DNA from: Acidimicrobiales bacterium
Lineage (GTDB): Bacteria > Actinomycetota > Acidimicrobiia > Acidimicrobiales > Bog-793
DNA length: 29,113 nucleotides
Assembly: GCA_030037405.1 (NCBI GenBank)
Contig: JASHRK010000015.1
Span: forward strand, 1 to 29,113
Reading direction: 5' to 3'
This document shows positions 7,588-15,802 of the stretch, in pieces. Made by a program: the position numbers and the translations under genes. The notes under the pieces are model-generated. The model searched no databases. It worked only from the letters and a program-made list of their open reading frames with translations, and was not told where the DNA came from. Within the stretch, counting starts at the first letter, position 1, and each line of letters begins with the position of its first letter.

Positions 7588-8948
7588 GCCACGACCCTCT
7601 CCGCGATCAGATCGGGGCCCTCCGCCCCCGTGCAGCGCACCCGGTAGAAGGCTGAAGTCGGGCCGCTGGCGGCGCGAGAGGTGTCCCGGAGGCGAACGAC
7701 TCCGTCGATCTCGGGGGCCTCCCTGTAGGAGCGGGCAGAGCCACCCCCGTGATCGAGCACGGTGAGCTCTCTGCCGACGAGCGCCGAGCGCTTTCGTGCC
7801 GTGATCGAGTCCTGCAGCTCGGCGCACTCGAGGAGGCGCTCGAGGGCAAGGGAGCCGGGAACAGAGAGACCCCCGTCGAGGGTGTCCGCGTACGTGCCCC
7901 TCTCGCGAGAGAAGGTGAAGAAACCGGCCCAGTCGAGCTCGACCTCCTCGAGAAAGGCAAGGAGCTGGTCATGATCGTCCTCGGTCTCGCCCGGGTAGCC
8001 GAGGATGAACGAGGACCGGAGCGCCGCCTCCGGCTCGGCGTCCCTGATCCTGCGGATGCGCTCGAGGTAACGTCCTCCGTCTCCCCACCTCCTCATCCGC
8101 CGCAGGAGCGGCGCCGACACATGTTGGAGGGACAGGTCGAAGTAGGGAACCCCGGTCGATAGGACGGCGTCAACGAGCCGATCGGTGAGCGACGACGGGT
8201 AGAGATAGAGCAGCCTCACCCAGGGCACGCGCTCGGCGACTCTCTCGACGAGCTCGACGATTCCCGCCTGAGGGCCTTCGGGCTGTCCGCCATGTGCCTC
8301 CTGGCGCTGTGCCGCCCCGCGATCTCGCCCGAAAGAGGCGAGATCCTGGGCGACGAGCACGACCTCGGACACTTCGAGGCTCTCGACCTCGGCGAGGATC
8401 GACTTCGTCGTGCGAGAACGCTGCCGCCCGCGAAAGGATGGGATGGCACAGAAGCCGCACCTGCGGTCGCAGCCCTCGGCCACCTTCACGTAGGCCCAGG
8501 GCGCCACGGCCGGCGGGCGGGGCAGCTCGAGGAGGTCGAAGGAGGGGACGTCGCCTCGCCGTCTCAGGGTGACAGGCAAGCCTGTAGGAGGGCTGTCGAC
8601 GTCGACGCCGAAGCCGGCCACGACGTCAGCCTCCGGGAGAGCCTCTTCGAGCTCGGCTCCGTACCTCTCTGCCATGCAGCCGGTGACGGCGAGGCGGGCG
8701 CCCGACCGCCGACGCTCCGCAAGATCGAGGATGGTCCCTACCGACTCCTCTCGGGCGGCCTCGATGAAGGCACAGGTGTTGACGACGATCAGGTCGGCCT
8801 CCTCGGGCGAGTCGGCCGGGCGAGAGCCCTTCGCCGCCAGTCGGCCCGCCAGCTTCGCGGAGTCGACCTCGTTCTTCGGGCAGCCGAGAGTAGCGATCCA
8901 GTAAGTGGACCCTGCTCGCTCCTGGTCGCGACACGCCGGCTTCACCAC
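7584..8948 (-). CDS. rimO: Ribosomal protein S12 methylthiotransferase RimO
   Basis: 454 aa radical-SAM methylthiotransferase that methylthiolates the conserved aspartate of ribosomal protein S12. The N-terminal UPF0004 domain carries the three cluster cysteines in GCPKNEVDS (C23), NTCAF (C59) and VTGCMAERYG (C91). The radical SAM CxxxCxxC is CDRRCGFC (160-167). The stretch PYFDLSLQHVSAPLLRRMRRWG and a C-terminal TRAM region complete the family pattern; the GCPKN form favours RimO over MiaB. A 25-residue Gln/Gly-rich insertion follows VLVAQDLASFGRD. Two GTG codons (8948 and 8945) could start it; neither has a ribosome site. It is the first gene of the rimO-pgsA-cinA unit. Confidence 0.94.
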   Translation of the reverse strand: MVKPACRDQERAGSTYWIATLGCPKNEVDSAKLAGRLAAKGSRPADSPEEADLIVVNTCAFIEAAREESVGTILDLAERRRSGARLAVTGCMAERYGAELEEALPEADVVAGFGVDVDSPPTGLPVTLRRRGDVPSFDLLELPRPPAVAPWAYVKVAEGCDRRCGFCAIPSFRGRQRSRTTKSILAEVESLEVSEVVLVAQDLASFGRDRGAAQRQEAHGGQPEGPQAGIVELVERVAERVPWVRLLYLYPSSLTDRLVDAVLSTGVPYFDLSLQHVSAPLLRRMRRWGDGGRYLERIRRIRDAEPEAALRSSFILGYPGETEDDHDQLLAFLEEVELDWAGFFTFSRERGTYADTLDGGLSVPGSLALERLLECAELQDSITARKRSALVGRELTVLDHGGGSARSYREAPEIDGVVRLRDTSRAASGPTSAFYRVRCTGAEGPDLIAERVVA

Positions 8949-8959
8949 GTCTCAGGCTA
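8949..8959 (-). promoter_or_regulatory. Candidate leaderless -10 box of rimO
   Basis: On the minus strand TAGCCT (8959-8954), a TANNNT box, is followed by GAGAC and then the tandem GTG-GTG. No purine-rich ribosome site is present, so transcription may begin at or next to the start codon. Confidence 0.4.
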
Positions 8960-9003
8960 CAGCCGCCGCTGCCACACCTTAAGGGGCACGACGTGACACC
9001 GCG

Positions 9004-10188
9004 TCAACGGGCCCTGAGAACTCCCTTCTCGACGAGGCCGGCCACCTTGGCGTCCTCGAGGCCCCAGTCGCTCAGAGCCGCCAACCCCTTCTCCCCCGGT
9101 CGGCACGGAGGCGAGACGGCCCTTGCCGGCGTGCCTGAGAAACGTGGCGCCGGGCTCGGTTGGTCCACTCCTCCCACCGAGACGAATGTGTCGCGGGCGA
9201 CGTTGTGCGGGTGCTCGAGCGCCTCGCTCATCGTGAGCACGGGAGCAAGGCAGGCGTCGCCACCCGAGTCGGCAGCAAGCCCGACCCATTCGTCTCGCGT
9301 CTTCGTGGCGAAGACGGCGGCGAAACGCTCCTTCAGTTGCGGCCAGGCCGACCGGTCCATCTGTGCTGGCAGAGCCTCGGCCCCGAGCCCTGTGAGCCGG
9401 CACAAGGCGGCGTAGAAGCGGGGCTCGATCGCCCCGACGGCGACGTGACGGCCGTCGGAGCACTCGTAGGTGTCGTAGAAGGGGGCCCCTGTGTCGAGCA
9501 TGTTCGTCCCCCTGCTCTCCTCCCACATCCCAAGGGCTCTGAGCCCCCAGATCATGCAAGTGAGCAACGCCGAGCCGTCGACCATGGCAGCATCGACGAC
9601 CTGGCCCTCCGCCCCGCCTGCGACGGCGAGGAGGCCGGCCATGACGCCGAGGGCCAAGAGCATCCCCCCACCTCCGAAGTCGCCCACGAGATTGAGGGGA
9701 GGAAGCGGCCGCTCCCCCGCCCTTCCGATCGAGCCGAGCACGCCGGCGATCGATATGTAGTCGATGTCGTGGCCGGGGTGCCCGGCGAGTGGTCCCTCCT
9801 GGCCCCATCCCGTCATACGTCCGTAGACGAGTTTGCGGTTCCGCTCGAAGCACGCCTGGGGGCCGAGGCCGAGCCGTTCCGTCACGCCGGGACGGAAGCC
9901 TTCGATCAGAGCGTCCGCCCTCTCGACAAGAGTGAGGACGAGGGCGACTCCCTCTGGTGCCTTGAGGTCCACCCCGATCGATCGTTTCCCTCGTTGCAGC
10001 ACGTCTCCCGAGGCTGCAGCGGACTCGAGGGGGGCGACGGCAGAGTTTCGCTCGACCCGCAGCACCTCGGCGCCGAGATCCGCCAAGAGCATGCCGGTAA
10101 AGGGGCACGGCCCGATGCCGGCAAGCTCGAGGACGCGGACCGACGACAGAGGGCCACCTCCATGCGGCCTCCGGGCGCCCAGGCTCAT
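9004..10188 (-). CDS. Alpha-methylacyl-CoA racemase-like CoA-transferase family III protein
   Basis: 394 aa CaiB/BaiF family protein. Family III motifs are visible: RVLELAGIGPCPFTGMLLADLGAEVLRVER near the N-terminus and KRSIGVDLKAPEG around residues 68-79. The racemase-type catalytic pair is present: the histidine of HPGHDIDYIS (about H140) and the aspartate of NLVGDFGGGG (about D170). True formyl- or succinyl-CoA transferases use a different aspartate and lack this pair, so 2-methylacyl-CoA epimerisation (branched fatty acid or sterol side-chain catabolism) is the best guess. The ATG at 10188 is preferred over further upstream codons because a TATTGT -10 box lies 6 nt before it and the upstream frame overlaps the divergent kinase. 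It sits 55 bp before rimO on the same strand. Confidence 0.87.
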   Translation of the reverse strand: MSLGARRPHGGGPLSSVRVLELAGIGPCPFTGMLLADLGAEVLRVERNSAVAPLESAAASGDVLQRGKRSIGVDLKAPEGVALVLTLVERADALIEGFRPGVTERLGLGPQACFERNRKLVYGRMTGWGQEGPLAGHPGHDIDYISIAGVLGSIGRAGERPLPPLNLVGDFGGGGMLLALGVMAGLLAVAGGAEGQVVDAAMVDGSALLTCMIWGLRALGMWEESRGTNMLDTGAPFYDTYECSDGRHVAVGAIEPRFYAALCRLTGLGAEALPAQMDRSAWPQLKERFAAVFATKTRDEWVGLAADSGGDACLAPVLTMSEALEHPHNVARDTFVSVGGVDQPSPAPRFSGTPARAVSPPCRPGEKGLAALSDWGLEDAKVAGLVEKGVLRAR

Positions 10189-10205
10189 ACGGGCACAATA
10201 TGGGC
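10189..10205. promoter_or_regulatory. Shared divergent leaderless promoter (racemase / galactokinase)
   Basis: Minus strand: TATTGT (10200-10195), 6 nt, then the racemase ATG (10188). Plus strand: CACAAT (10194-10199; four of six match TATAAT), 6 nt, then the kinase ATG (10206). The two -10 boxes lie on nearly the same bases, and neither gene has a ribosome site. Confidence 0.45.
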
Positions 10206-11273
10206 ATGGCCGAGGCATCGGACTACAACACGCGCCATTCCTTCGAGACGCGAACGGCCCACGCCCCCGGTCGAGTGAATCTCATCGGGGACCACACCGA
10301 CTACACCGGGGGCTTCGCCATGCCGATCGCGATCCAGCTCGGCACAGAGGTGACGTGGCTTCCCGAGGCAGGCTCCGACGCGATCGAGCTGAGCTCGTCG
10401 ACCGAGCCGGAATCGACGTCCGTGCCCTTCGACGTCGTGGCGGACGCGGACGAGATCGCGATGATCCTCCCCGAGTGGTGCCGCTACGTCGCCGGTGTCG
10501 TCGCCACCATCAACCCAGCCTGCGGGGGCAAGGGCATCGTCGTCGCCGATCTCCCGGCGCGGGCCGGCCTGTCGTCGAGCGCCTCGCTCGAAGTGGCCTT
10601 GGCGCTTGCTCTCGGGTTCGCGGGGAGCCGCCAAGAGCTTGCCCTCTCCTGCCAGGGAGGCGAGATGCTGGCGACCGGCGTCGCCACGGGGATACTCGAC
10701 CAGATGGCGGTGGCGTCGGCCCGGGCAGGGCACGCCATGCTCATGGACTGCAGCTCTCTCGAGGTGCGGCACGTTGCGTTGCCACCGGACGTCCAGATCG
10801 TCGCCGTTCACTGCGGAGTCGCACGTAGCGTCACGGCGAGCGCCTACGCCGAGCGCGTCCGCCAATGCGACGTCGCCGCCGGCATCGTCGGACCCCTCAG
10901 GACCGCATCGGTCTCGGAGGTGGACCGGATCGGGAACCAGCTCATCAGGCGCCGGGCTCGCCACGTCGTGAGCGAGAACGCCCGCGTCCTCGCCTTTGCC
11001 GCCGCCCTCGAGAGCGGCGACCTGAAGGAGGCGGGCAACCTCATGAACCAGAGCCACTTGAGCCTCTCGAACGACTACGAGGTGTCGATCGAGGAGCTTG
11101 ACCAGCTCGTCTCCTGGCTGCAGGGAATCGACGGAGTCTTCGGCGCCCGGATGACCGGAGCCGGCTTCGGAGGCTGCGCCGTCGCCATCAGCCGGCCGGG
11201 CGCTTTGCGTGGGCGGCTACAGAGCCATAGGTACTGGATCGTCCGCGCCTGCGAGGGCGCCCGGGTTCGCTGA
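10206..11273 (+). CDS. galK: Galactokinase-like GHMP sugar kinase
   Basis: 355 aa, close to bacterial GalK length. The galactokinase signature APGRVNLIGDHTDYTGG lies at residues 20-36, the GHMP ATP-binding motif LPARAGLSSSAS at 116-127, the catalytic aspartate in TGILDQMA (about D165), and motif 3 GARMTGAGFGGCAVA at 313-327. It would phosphorylate galactose at C1 in the Leloir pathway. Motif 1 differs from the usual GEHTDYN: Glu is replaced by Asp and Asn by Thr, at sugar-contact positions, so specificity may differ. No galT or galE lies nearby. The ATG at 10206 is preferred because of the 6-nt spacing to CACAAT; ATG 10200 is the alternative. It is divergent from the racemase gene. Confidence 0.87.
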   Translation: MAEASDYNTRHSFETRTAHAPGRVNLIGDHTDYTGGFAMPIAIQLGTEVTWLPEAGSDAIELSSSTEPESTSVPFDVVADADEIAMILPEWCRYVAGVVATINPACGGKGIVVADLPARAGLSSSASLEVALALALGFAGSRQELALSCQGGEMLATGVATGILDQMAVASARAGHAMLMDCSSLEVRHVALPPDVQIVAVHCGVARSVTASAYAERVRQCDVAAGIVGPLRTASVSEVDRIGNQLIRRRARHVVSENARVLAFAAALESGDLKEAGNLMNQSHLSLSNDYEVSIEELDQLVSWLQGIDGVFGARMTGAGFGGCAVAISRPGALRGRLQSHRYWIVRACEGARVR

Positions 11274-11286
11274 CCCGTCCCGGGTC
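11272..11286. terminator. Short GC hairpin between convergent genes
   Basis: GACCCG-TCC-CGGGTC forms a perfect 6-bp stem with a 3-nt loop, starting inside the galK stop codon and ending 14 bp before the stop of the convergent PH-domain gene. There is no T-tract, so it is a weak, possibly bidirectional terminator candidate. Confidence 0.4.
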
Positions 11287-11299
11287 GGGCACCTCGACC

Positions 11300-12154
11300 T
11301 CAGCTCAGCCCGAGGAGCCGGCGTCGTTCGGCATCGAACTCGGCGTCGGTGAGCACCCCCGCCTGATGGAGGTGTTCGAGCTCTCGCAGCCGTTCTGCCA
11401 GCGACGAGTCGGAGTCGCCCGGGCCACCCTGTGGCACCACCTCCCCTTGCGTGGGCCCTTCCTGCGACGCTCCCGCTTGCTGCGCCGCCGGCCACCACTT
11501 CGACTCCTGCTGCTGTTGCTCCCCCTTCGGGGCCGGCCACCAGTGCGACCCGCCTTGCCCGGGCGCTCCCCCTTCTTGCGGCGCCACCCGTGGCACCCCC
11601 TGCCGGGGCGTCACGGGTGGCGGGCCCCCCTCCGGCGACTCGGTCCCGCTCTCCTCCGGGGACTGCCGCCAGGAGTCGCGGTCGCCCGAGAGCAACCGGT
11701 TGACGAGCGACTGGAGCTCGGCAGGGTGCCGCACGTCTGGGAAGGGCTCCTGGCCGCTACGCCCTGCCGACTCGATCGTGAGGCTCCCGGCTTGCAGCAG
11801 CCGCTCGACGATCGTCTGGTGGTAGGTGACGTCCTGCACACGCTCGAGCGGGATCTCACGCCCGGTACGCCGCAGCACGCCCCAGCGGTAGACGATCCGG
11901 CCCGTCGTGATCACGAGCAGGCGCGAGCGCCAGGCCACTATCTGGGCGAGGAACCACAAGAAGACGACTGCGACGATGGCCGCCAGGATGTAGCCGACGA
12001 CGACCGGCTCGGAACCCCAGGCGACGGTGATGGCGACGAACCCGGCCAAGACGGCGACCACGAGGAGGATCGGCTTCAGGAGCACCGACCAGTTGGGGTG
12101 CTCTTCGACCACCACCTCCTCGCCCGGGCTCAAGAGCTTGCGCGGGAACGGCAC
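11300..12154 (-). CDS. Membrane protein with bacterial PH (bPH2) domain and C-terminal SHOCT motif
   Basis: 284 aa. Two membrane helices lie near residues 24-46 (PILLVVAVLAGFVAIT) and 52-72 (VVGYILAAIVAVVFLWF). A YdbS/bPH2-type domain follows (about 73-155: LLVITTGRIVYRWGVLRRTGREIPLERVQDVTYHQT). Residues about 160-245 are a Pro/Gly/Gln-rich linker holding two WWPA motifs. The last 30 residues (LAERLRELEHLHQAGVLTDAEFDAERRRLLG) are a clear SHOCT motif, a short domain found at the ends of many membrane or secreted proteins. The GTG start lies 15 bp after the Ddl stop with GAGGCGGG upstream, so it probably ends the Mur ligase-Ddl unit. The function is unknown; membrane-associated scaffolding is only a guess. 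Confidence 0.82.
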   Translation of the reverse strand: MPFPRKLLSPGEEVVVEEHPNWSVLLKPILLVVAVLAGFVAITVAWGSEPVVVGYILAAIVAVVFLWFLAQIVAWRSRLLVITTGRIVYRWGVLRRTGREIPLERVQDVTYHQTIVERLLQAGSLTIESAGRSGQEPFPDVRHPAELQSLVNRLLSGDRDSWRQSPEESGTESPEGGPPPVTPRQGVPRVAPQEGGAPGQGGSHWWPAPKGEQQQQESKWWPAAQQAGASQEGPTQGEVVPQGGPGDSDSSLAERLRELEHLHQAGVLTDAEFDAERRRLLGLS

Positions 12155-12169
12155 CGCCTGCGACCCGCC

Positions 12170-13378
12170 TCAGCCGAGCTTTCCCCCGATGGAGCCTGCG
12201 TTTCTCAGCACCGCGCCGTCGGAGCCGGCGGTCGAGAACACCGTCGAGGGCCGCGCCACGGCCTCGCCGAGAAGCTCCAGCAGCAAGGAGGGGAACGGGA
12301 CGGGAGGGTCGATCCAAAGGTAACGGGCGAGCGAACCGGGGATCGTGTTCACCTCGTTCACATAAAGCGCGTCTCCGTCGGAGAGGAAGTCGATCCTCGC
12401 CACCCCGCGGACACTGCAGAGCGCCGCCACCTCCGGGGCCACCCTGCGGATCTGCTCCTCCAGCTCGGGGGGGATGCGGGCAGGAAGCTCGCGGGGGGCT
12501 GCCGCCATTCCCTCCGGGCCCACGTACTTGTCGGAGTACTCGAGGATCTCCCCTGGCCCCGTCCGCAAGGGCCGCTCGATGGCGGACAGTTGCACGTCGG
12601 GCCACGTCCTCACCGCTATCTGCAGGTCGAAGAGCTCGGACTGGTAGGGCTCGATAACGGCTCCGCGCCTCAAGTGAGGATTGGTGCGCAGCCGCGCGCA
12701 GGCCGACTCGTAGTCGCTCACGACCTCGACCCCGATCGACGAGCCTCCGAAACGTGGCTTCACGATGTAGGGACCGGGAAAGCGGGGCGCCATACCGCCG
12801 TCCACAAGGGCGATCCTCGGCAACGCCTGCAACCAGGCCGTCGACATGAGAGCCGAGAAGGCCAGCTTGTCCATCCCGATGAGCGCGCTCGCCAGAGTCG
12901 GGCCCGTGTAGACGAGGCCGCAGAGATCGAGCACCCCCTGGAGGGTCCCGTCCTCCCCCGGCCCGCCGTGGCAGCAGATGACGAGGACGTCGAGCTCGAG
13001 CGGCTCTTCCTTCGAGCCGAAACGCCCGCCGCGCCTGGCGACGAATCCCCCCCCGGCACCGACGACCAGCCTGAGCGGGGTCGAGCCCCTCGGAAGTCCT
13101 GAGACGTACTCGACGGCTTCCATTCCTGCCGGTGTCTCGAACCACTCGCCGCTCTTCGTCCAGTAGAGCGACCGGATCTCCGCGATGCCTGGCGCCCCCT
13201 TCAGGGCGCGGGCCACCTGCAGCCCGGTGAGGATGGAGACGTCGTGCTCAGGCGAGGGGCCCCCGAACACGACGCCGATCCGCGCCGGGCCCCCACCGGC
13301 GCGCGCGCTCACGGCACCCGTGCTCCCGAGCGAACCCCGGTCATCGAGTGCCAGGCGACGAAACGTCGGTCGACTCAT
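12170..13378 (-). CDS. ddl: D-alanine-D-alanine ligase-like ATP-grasp enzyme
   Basis: 402 aa from the ATG at 13378. Ddl signatures are visible: GVVFGGPSPEHDVSILTGLQ with the conserved EH pair, CCHGGPGEDGTLQGVLDLCGLVYTGP, GMDK, KPRFGGSSIGVEVV of the ATP-grasp domain, and RIDFLSDGDALYVNEVNTIPGS with the metal ligands. It joins two D-alanines (or D-Ala and another D-residue) for peptidoglycan. The protein has about 35 extra N-terminal residues; an internal GTG 25 codons after the ATG (MSARAGGGPARIG) could be the true start. It lies 82 bp after the MurF-like gene, whose product normally uses its dipeptide. Whether it is the housekeeping Ddl or a second copy with altered specificity cannot be decided here. 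Confidence 0.88.
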   Translation of the reverse strand: MSRPTFRRLALDDRGSLGSTGAVSARAGGGPARIGVVFGGPSPEHDVSILTGLQVARALKGAPGIAEIRSLYWTKSGEWFETPAGMEAVEYVSGLPRGSTPLRLVVGAGGGFVARRGGRFGSKEEPLELDVLVICCHGGPGEDGTLQGVLDLCGLVYTGPTLASALIGMDKLAFSALMSTAWLQALPRIALVDGGMAPRFPGPYIVKPRFGGSSIGVEVVSDYESACARLRTNPHLRRGAVIEPYQSELFDLQIAVRTWPDVQLSAIERPLRTGPGEILEYSDKYVGPEGMAAAPRELPARIPPELEEQIRRVAPEVAALCSVRGVARIDFLSDGDALYVNEVNTIPGSLARYLWIDPPVPFPSLLLELLGEAVARPSTVFSTAGSDGAVLRNAGSIGGKLG

Positions 13379-13388
13379 GGCGGCGCTC

Positions 13389-13394
13389 ACTCTA
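13389..13394 (-). promoter_or_regulatory. Candidate -10 box of ddl
   Basis: TAGAGT on the minus strand, 10 nt before the ATG at 13378. It overlaps the in-frame GTG at 13390, arguing against that GTG as the start. It would give ddl and the PH gene their own promoter in addition to read-through from the Mur ligase gene. Confidence 0.3.
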
Positions 13395-13472
13395 GCTGGG
13401 AACGAAGAGCGCCTTGTGGAACCGCGACGCTCCTCTGGCTCTCCGACGTCTGCGTTCGTCCTGGTCAGTAGC

Positions 13473-15035
13473 TCACGGGTAGTGGTCGGGTAGGTCGTTC
13501 TCGTAGAGGACGGCGTCGCCAGGACCTAGGTTGCTCCTCACCCAGTCGAGCGCCTCGTCGATGCGGTCGACCATGGCGACCTGCGCGCCGCCCTCGACTT
13601 TGGCGGCACCGGCAGCAAGGGCGCCTCGATTCGTCCGCGCCACGATCACCAGCCGGTCCGCCACGCGGGCGGCGGCCTCTCCCAGGTCCTCGTTCGCCAG
13701 CATCTGAAGCGCTCCGAGCTCGACCATGCCGGGCGTGACTATCACCCTTCTCCCCTTCGGATCGACCTCGGCCTCGTGCGCCAGCCTGGCGAGGGCTATC
13801 TTCGCCCCCGCCGGGTTCGAGTTGAAGGTGTCGTCGAGCACGAGATAGCCGTTGCTCGCCGGGTACCGCTGGAGACGGTTGGGCGCAACAGGCAGGCTCG
13901 CAAGGCGCGCCAGGATGTCCTCGGGCTCGAGCCCGAGCTCGCGGGCGACGGCGGCAGCGCAGGCGGCATTGCTCGTGACCGCCGGCTGGTCCGCCTCGCG
14001 CACGGCGGCGACCCCCACCCTCCGCCCGCCCAGCCTGAGCTCGAGCCCCTCGGCTGAGGCGAGCACGGCGACATCGGCCACCTCGTTCGTGCCCGAGGCC
14101 CCGACTACCGCCCTTCCTGCCTCTCGCAGCACTTTCGCGAGGCCTGCGAGGCGCTCGTCGTCGACGTTCACGACGACGAGGCGCGCCCGCTCGGCGATCT
14201 CCGCCTTGGCCGCCAGCGTGACGTCCAGGCTCTTGAAGCGCTCGAGGTGGGCGGGGCCAATGGCGGTGATGACCGATATCGTCGGGCGGAGCCACGAGCA
14301 GAGCTCGGCGATCTCGCCCGGCCCGTAGGTCCCCATCTCCGCCACGAACACCTCCGTCGCCGGCCCGAGGAGCTCGTTCACGGTCTTGGCGAGCCCGGCT
14401 CGGTTGTTGTAGCTCTTCGGGCTCGCGAGCGTCGTGCGCTGCCCGCCGACGAGGTGGGCGATGTAACCCTTCACGGTCGTCTTTCCATAGGAGCCAGTCA
14501 CTCCGACGACGACGGGCCGTACCCGCTCGAGGCGCTGGGAGGCGCGCGCCACGTAGCGGTGGGCGACGGCGTTCTCGAAGGGCTTGGTCAAGAAGAGGGC
14601 GACGTCGACGAGACCCGGAACGGCGAGAGCGGTGAGGGCAGCCGCAGGCACGGCCCCGCCGAGGCCGGCCGCGAGCGCTCCTATGGCGATCGCAAGAGCC
14701 TCGAGGAGCCCGCTTACAAGAGCCACCGTCGCCATCCGCCGTGTCCAGGCGAGTCTCGAGGTACGGCCGCGGATCGGGAGGCGGATCGGTCCGGTGGCGG
14801 CGGCAAGGGCAGCCGCTGCTGCCACCGGGGCAAAGAAGATCGAGGCGACGGCAGCTGCGATCGCCCCGAGGGCAACGGCGCGGTTGTCGGGGCTGAGCCT
14901 CCACCAGCGCCAGGAGAAACGCAGCGTCTCTCCCGCCAGGTAGTGCTCCCGCTGGGCGACGCGCAGCCATCGCAGGCTGGCGCAACCGACGCCTGCCACG
15001 GCGATCGCCAGCACGACCGCATCGGCGATAGTCAC
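13473..15035 (-). CDS. Membrane-anchored MurF-like Mur ligase
   Basis: 520 aa from a GTG that forms a GTGA overlap with the upstream hydrolase. Residues 1-150 hold about four hydrophobic segments (near 2-18, 52-80, 101-123 and 128-150) instead of the usual UDP-sugar-binding MurF N-domain. The Mur ligase core follows: P-loop GVTGSYGKTTVKG (178-190), SYNNRAGLAKTVNELL, EMGTYGPGEIAEL, ITAIGPAHLERFKS, VNVDDERL and DDTFNSNPAG, the last two closest to MurF. It should join an amino acid or dipeptide to a cell-wall precursor using ATP. The membrane domain suggests a lipid-linked substrate or membrane localisation; that is inference. Ddl lies downstream, in keeping with D-Ala-D-Ala addition. Confidence 0.85.
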   Translation of the reverse strand: MTIADAVVLAIAVAGVGCASLRWLRVAQREHYLAGETLRFSWRWWRLSPDNRAVALGAIAAAVASIFFAPVAAAAALAAATGPIRLPIRGRTSRLAWTRRMATVALVSGLLEALAIAIGALAAGLGGAVPAAALTALAVPGLVDVALFLTKPFENAVAHRYVARASQRLERVRPVVVGVTGSYGKTTVKGYIAHLVGGQRTTLASPKSYNNRAGLAKTVNELLGPATEVFVAEMGTYGPGEIAELCSWLRPTISVITAIGPAHLERFKSLDVTLAAKAEIAERARLVVVNVDDERLAGLAKVLREAGRAVVGASGTNEVADVAVLASAEGLELRLGGRRVGVAAVREADQPAVTSNAACAAAVARELGLEPEDILARLASLPVAPNRLQRYPASNGYLVLDDTFNSNPAGAKIALARLAHEAEVDPKGRRVIVTPGMVELGALQMLANEDLGEAAARVADRLVIVARTNRGALAAGAAKVEGGAQVAMVDRIDEALDWVRSNLGPGDAVLYENDLPDHYP

Positions 15036-15802
15036 GACGTCGTGACCAGGAGACGATCGATGCCGGCGCGCAGCTGGGCGGGGACGGCCTCGGGCGTGAG
15101 GTGGCCGACGCCTGGCACGACGAGAAGCGAGACGGGCCCGGAGAGCTCCTTCGCGATGCGATCGGCCACGGACGGAGGAACGGCGCTGTCGAGAGCTCCC
15201 CAGACGAGCTCGACGGGACAGCTGATCGCCCGCAACGGCGTGAGATAGGTGTCGTCCCACTCCTCCGAGACGGCGCGCACGAGCACGTCTCTCATCACGC
15301 CCGACGCCGCGCGGTAGTCCGCCGACCCGTACCTGAGCTTCATCGCCTCGAGCCATCTCTCGCCGACAAGGCCGCTCCTCGCGAGAGCGCGGACAGCTCT
15401 GTAACGCCAGCGCGGCCGCGGGCGCCGGTTGGCAGGCTGGGCGGCGAAGAGCGGTGCCCCCGTGAGGAGAACTCCTCTCACCTGCTCCGGGTGGGCGGCC
15501 GCCAGCTGCACCGCCAGCCTGCCGCCGAAGGAGTGGCCGGCGACGACGACCTCGGCTGCCATCTCGTCGAGCACGGGGGCGAGCGCCCTCGCGTACTCGA
15601 GCGATCCCCAGGCTTCGGGAGGTGGCGGCGTGGCGCCGAAGCCGGGAAGGTCGAGAGCGACGGCGGGCAGTGGGTCGGTTCCACCGAGCAGGGCCGAGAA
15701 GTCACGATGGTCGCGACGCCAGCCGTGCAGGGCCAGCACCTGAGGCGTGCCCGACCCGTGGACCTCGCCGAAGAGTCGGCCGCCGTCGAACGACGTCAGC
15801 AC
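15032..15802 (-). CDS. Alpha/beta-hydrolase fold protein
   Basis: 256 aa from the GTG at 15802. It shows the alpha/beta-hydrolase pattern: the LHGW oxyanion strand near residue 27, the nucleophile elbow GHSFGG (about 91-96), the acid in VWGALDSAVP, and the histidine in VPGVGHLTPE. The substrate is not evident. The longer frame begins at a TTG (15811), but the GTG has a TATCTT box exactly 7 nt upstream and no ribosome site, fitting a leaderless start. Its stop overlaps the Mur ligase start by 4 bp, so the two are tightly coupled. A link to cell-wall precursor or lipid carrier metabolism is inference. Confidence 0.83.
   Translation of the reverse strand: MLTSFDGGRLFGEVHGSGTPQVLALHGWRRDHRDFSALLGGTDPLPAVALDLPGFGATPPPPEAWGSLEYARALAPVLDEMAAEVVVAGHSFGGRLAVQLAAAHPEQVRGVLLTGAPLFAAQPANRRPRPRWRYRAVRALARSGLVGERWLEAMKLRYGSADYRAASGVMRDVLVRAVSEEWDDTYLTPLRAISCPVELVWGALDSAVPPSVADRIAKELSGPVSLLVVPGVGHLTPEAVPAQLRAGIDRLLVTTS

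Noticed and set aside
7588..7827. Upstream extension of pgsA to 287 aa
   Set aside because: The added residues are an out-of-frame reading of rimO with Arg/Gly-rich composition; the GTGA junction at 7584-7587 gives the normal protein length.
12170..12323. Frames antisense to ddl and the Mur ligase, some several hundred codons long
   Set aside because: High-G+C antisense shadows: the opposite strand carries motif-complete enzymes in each case.
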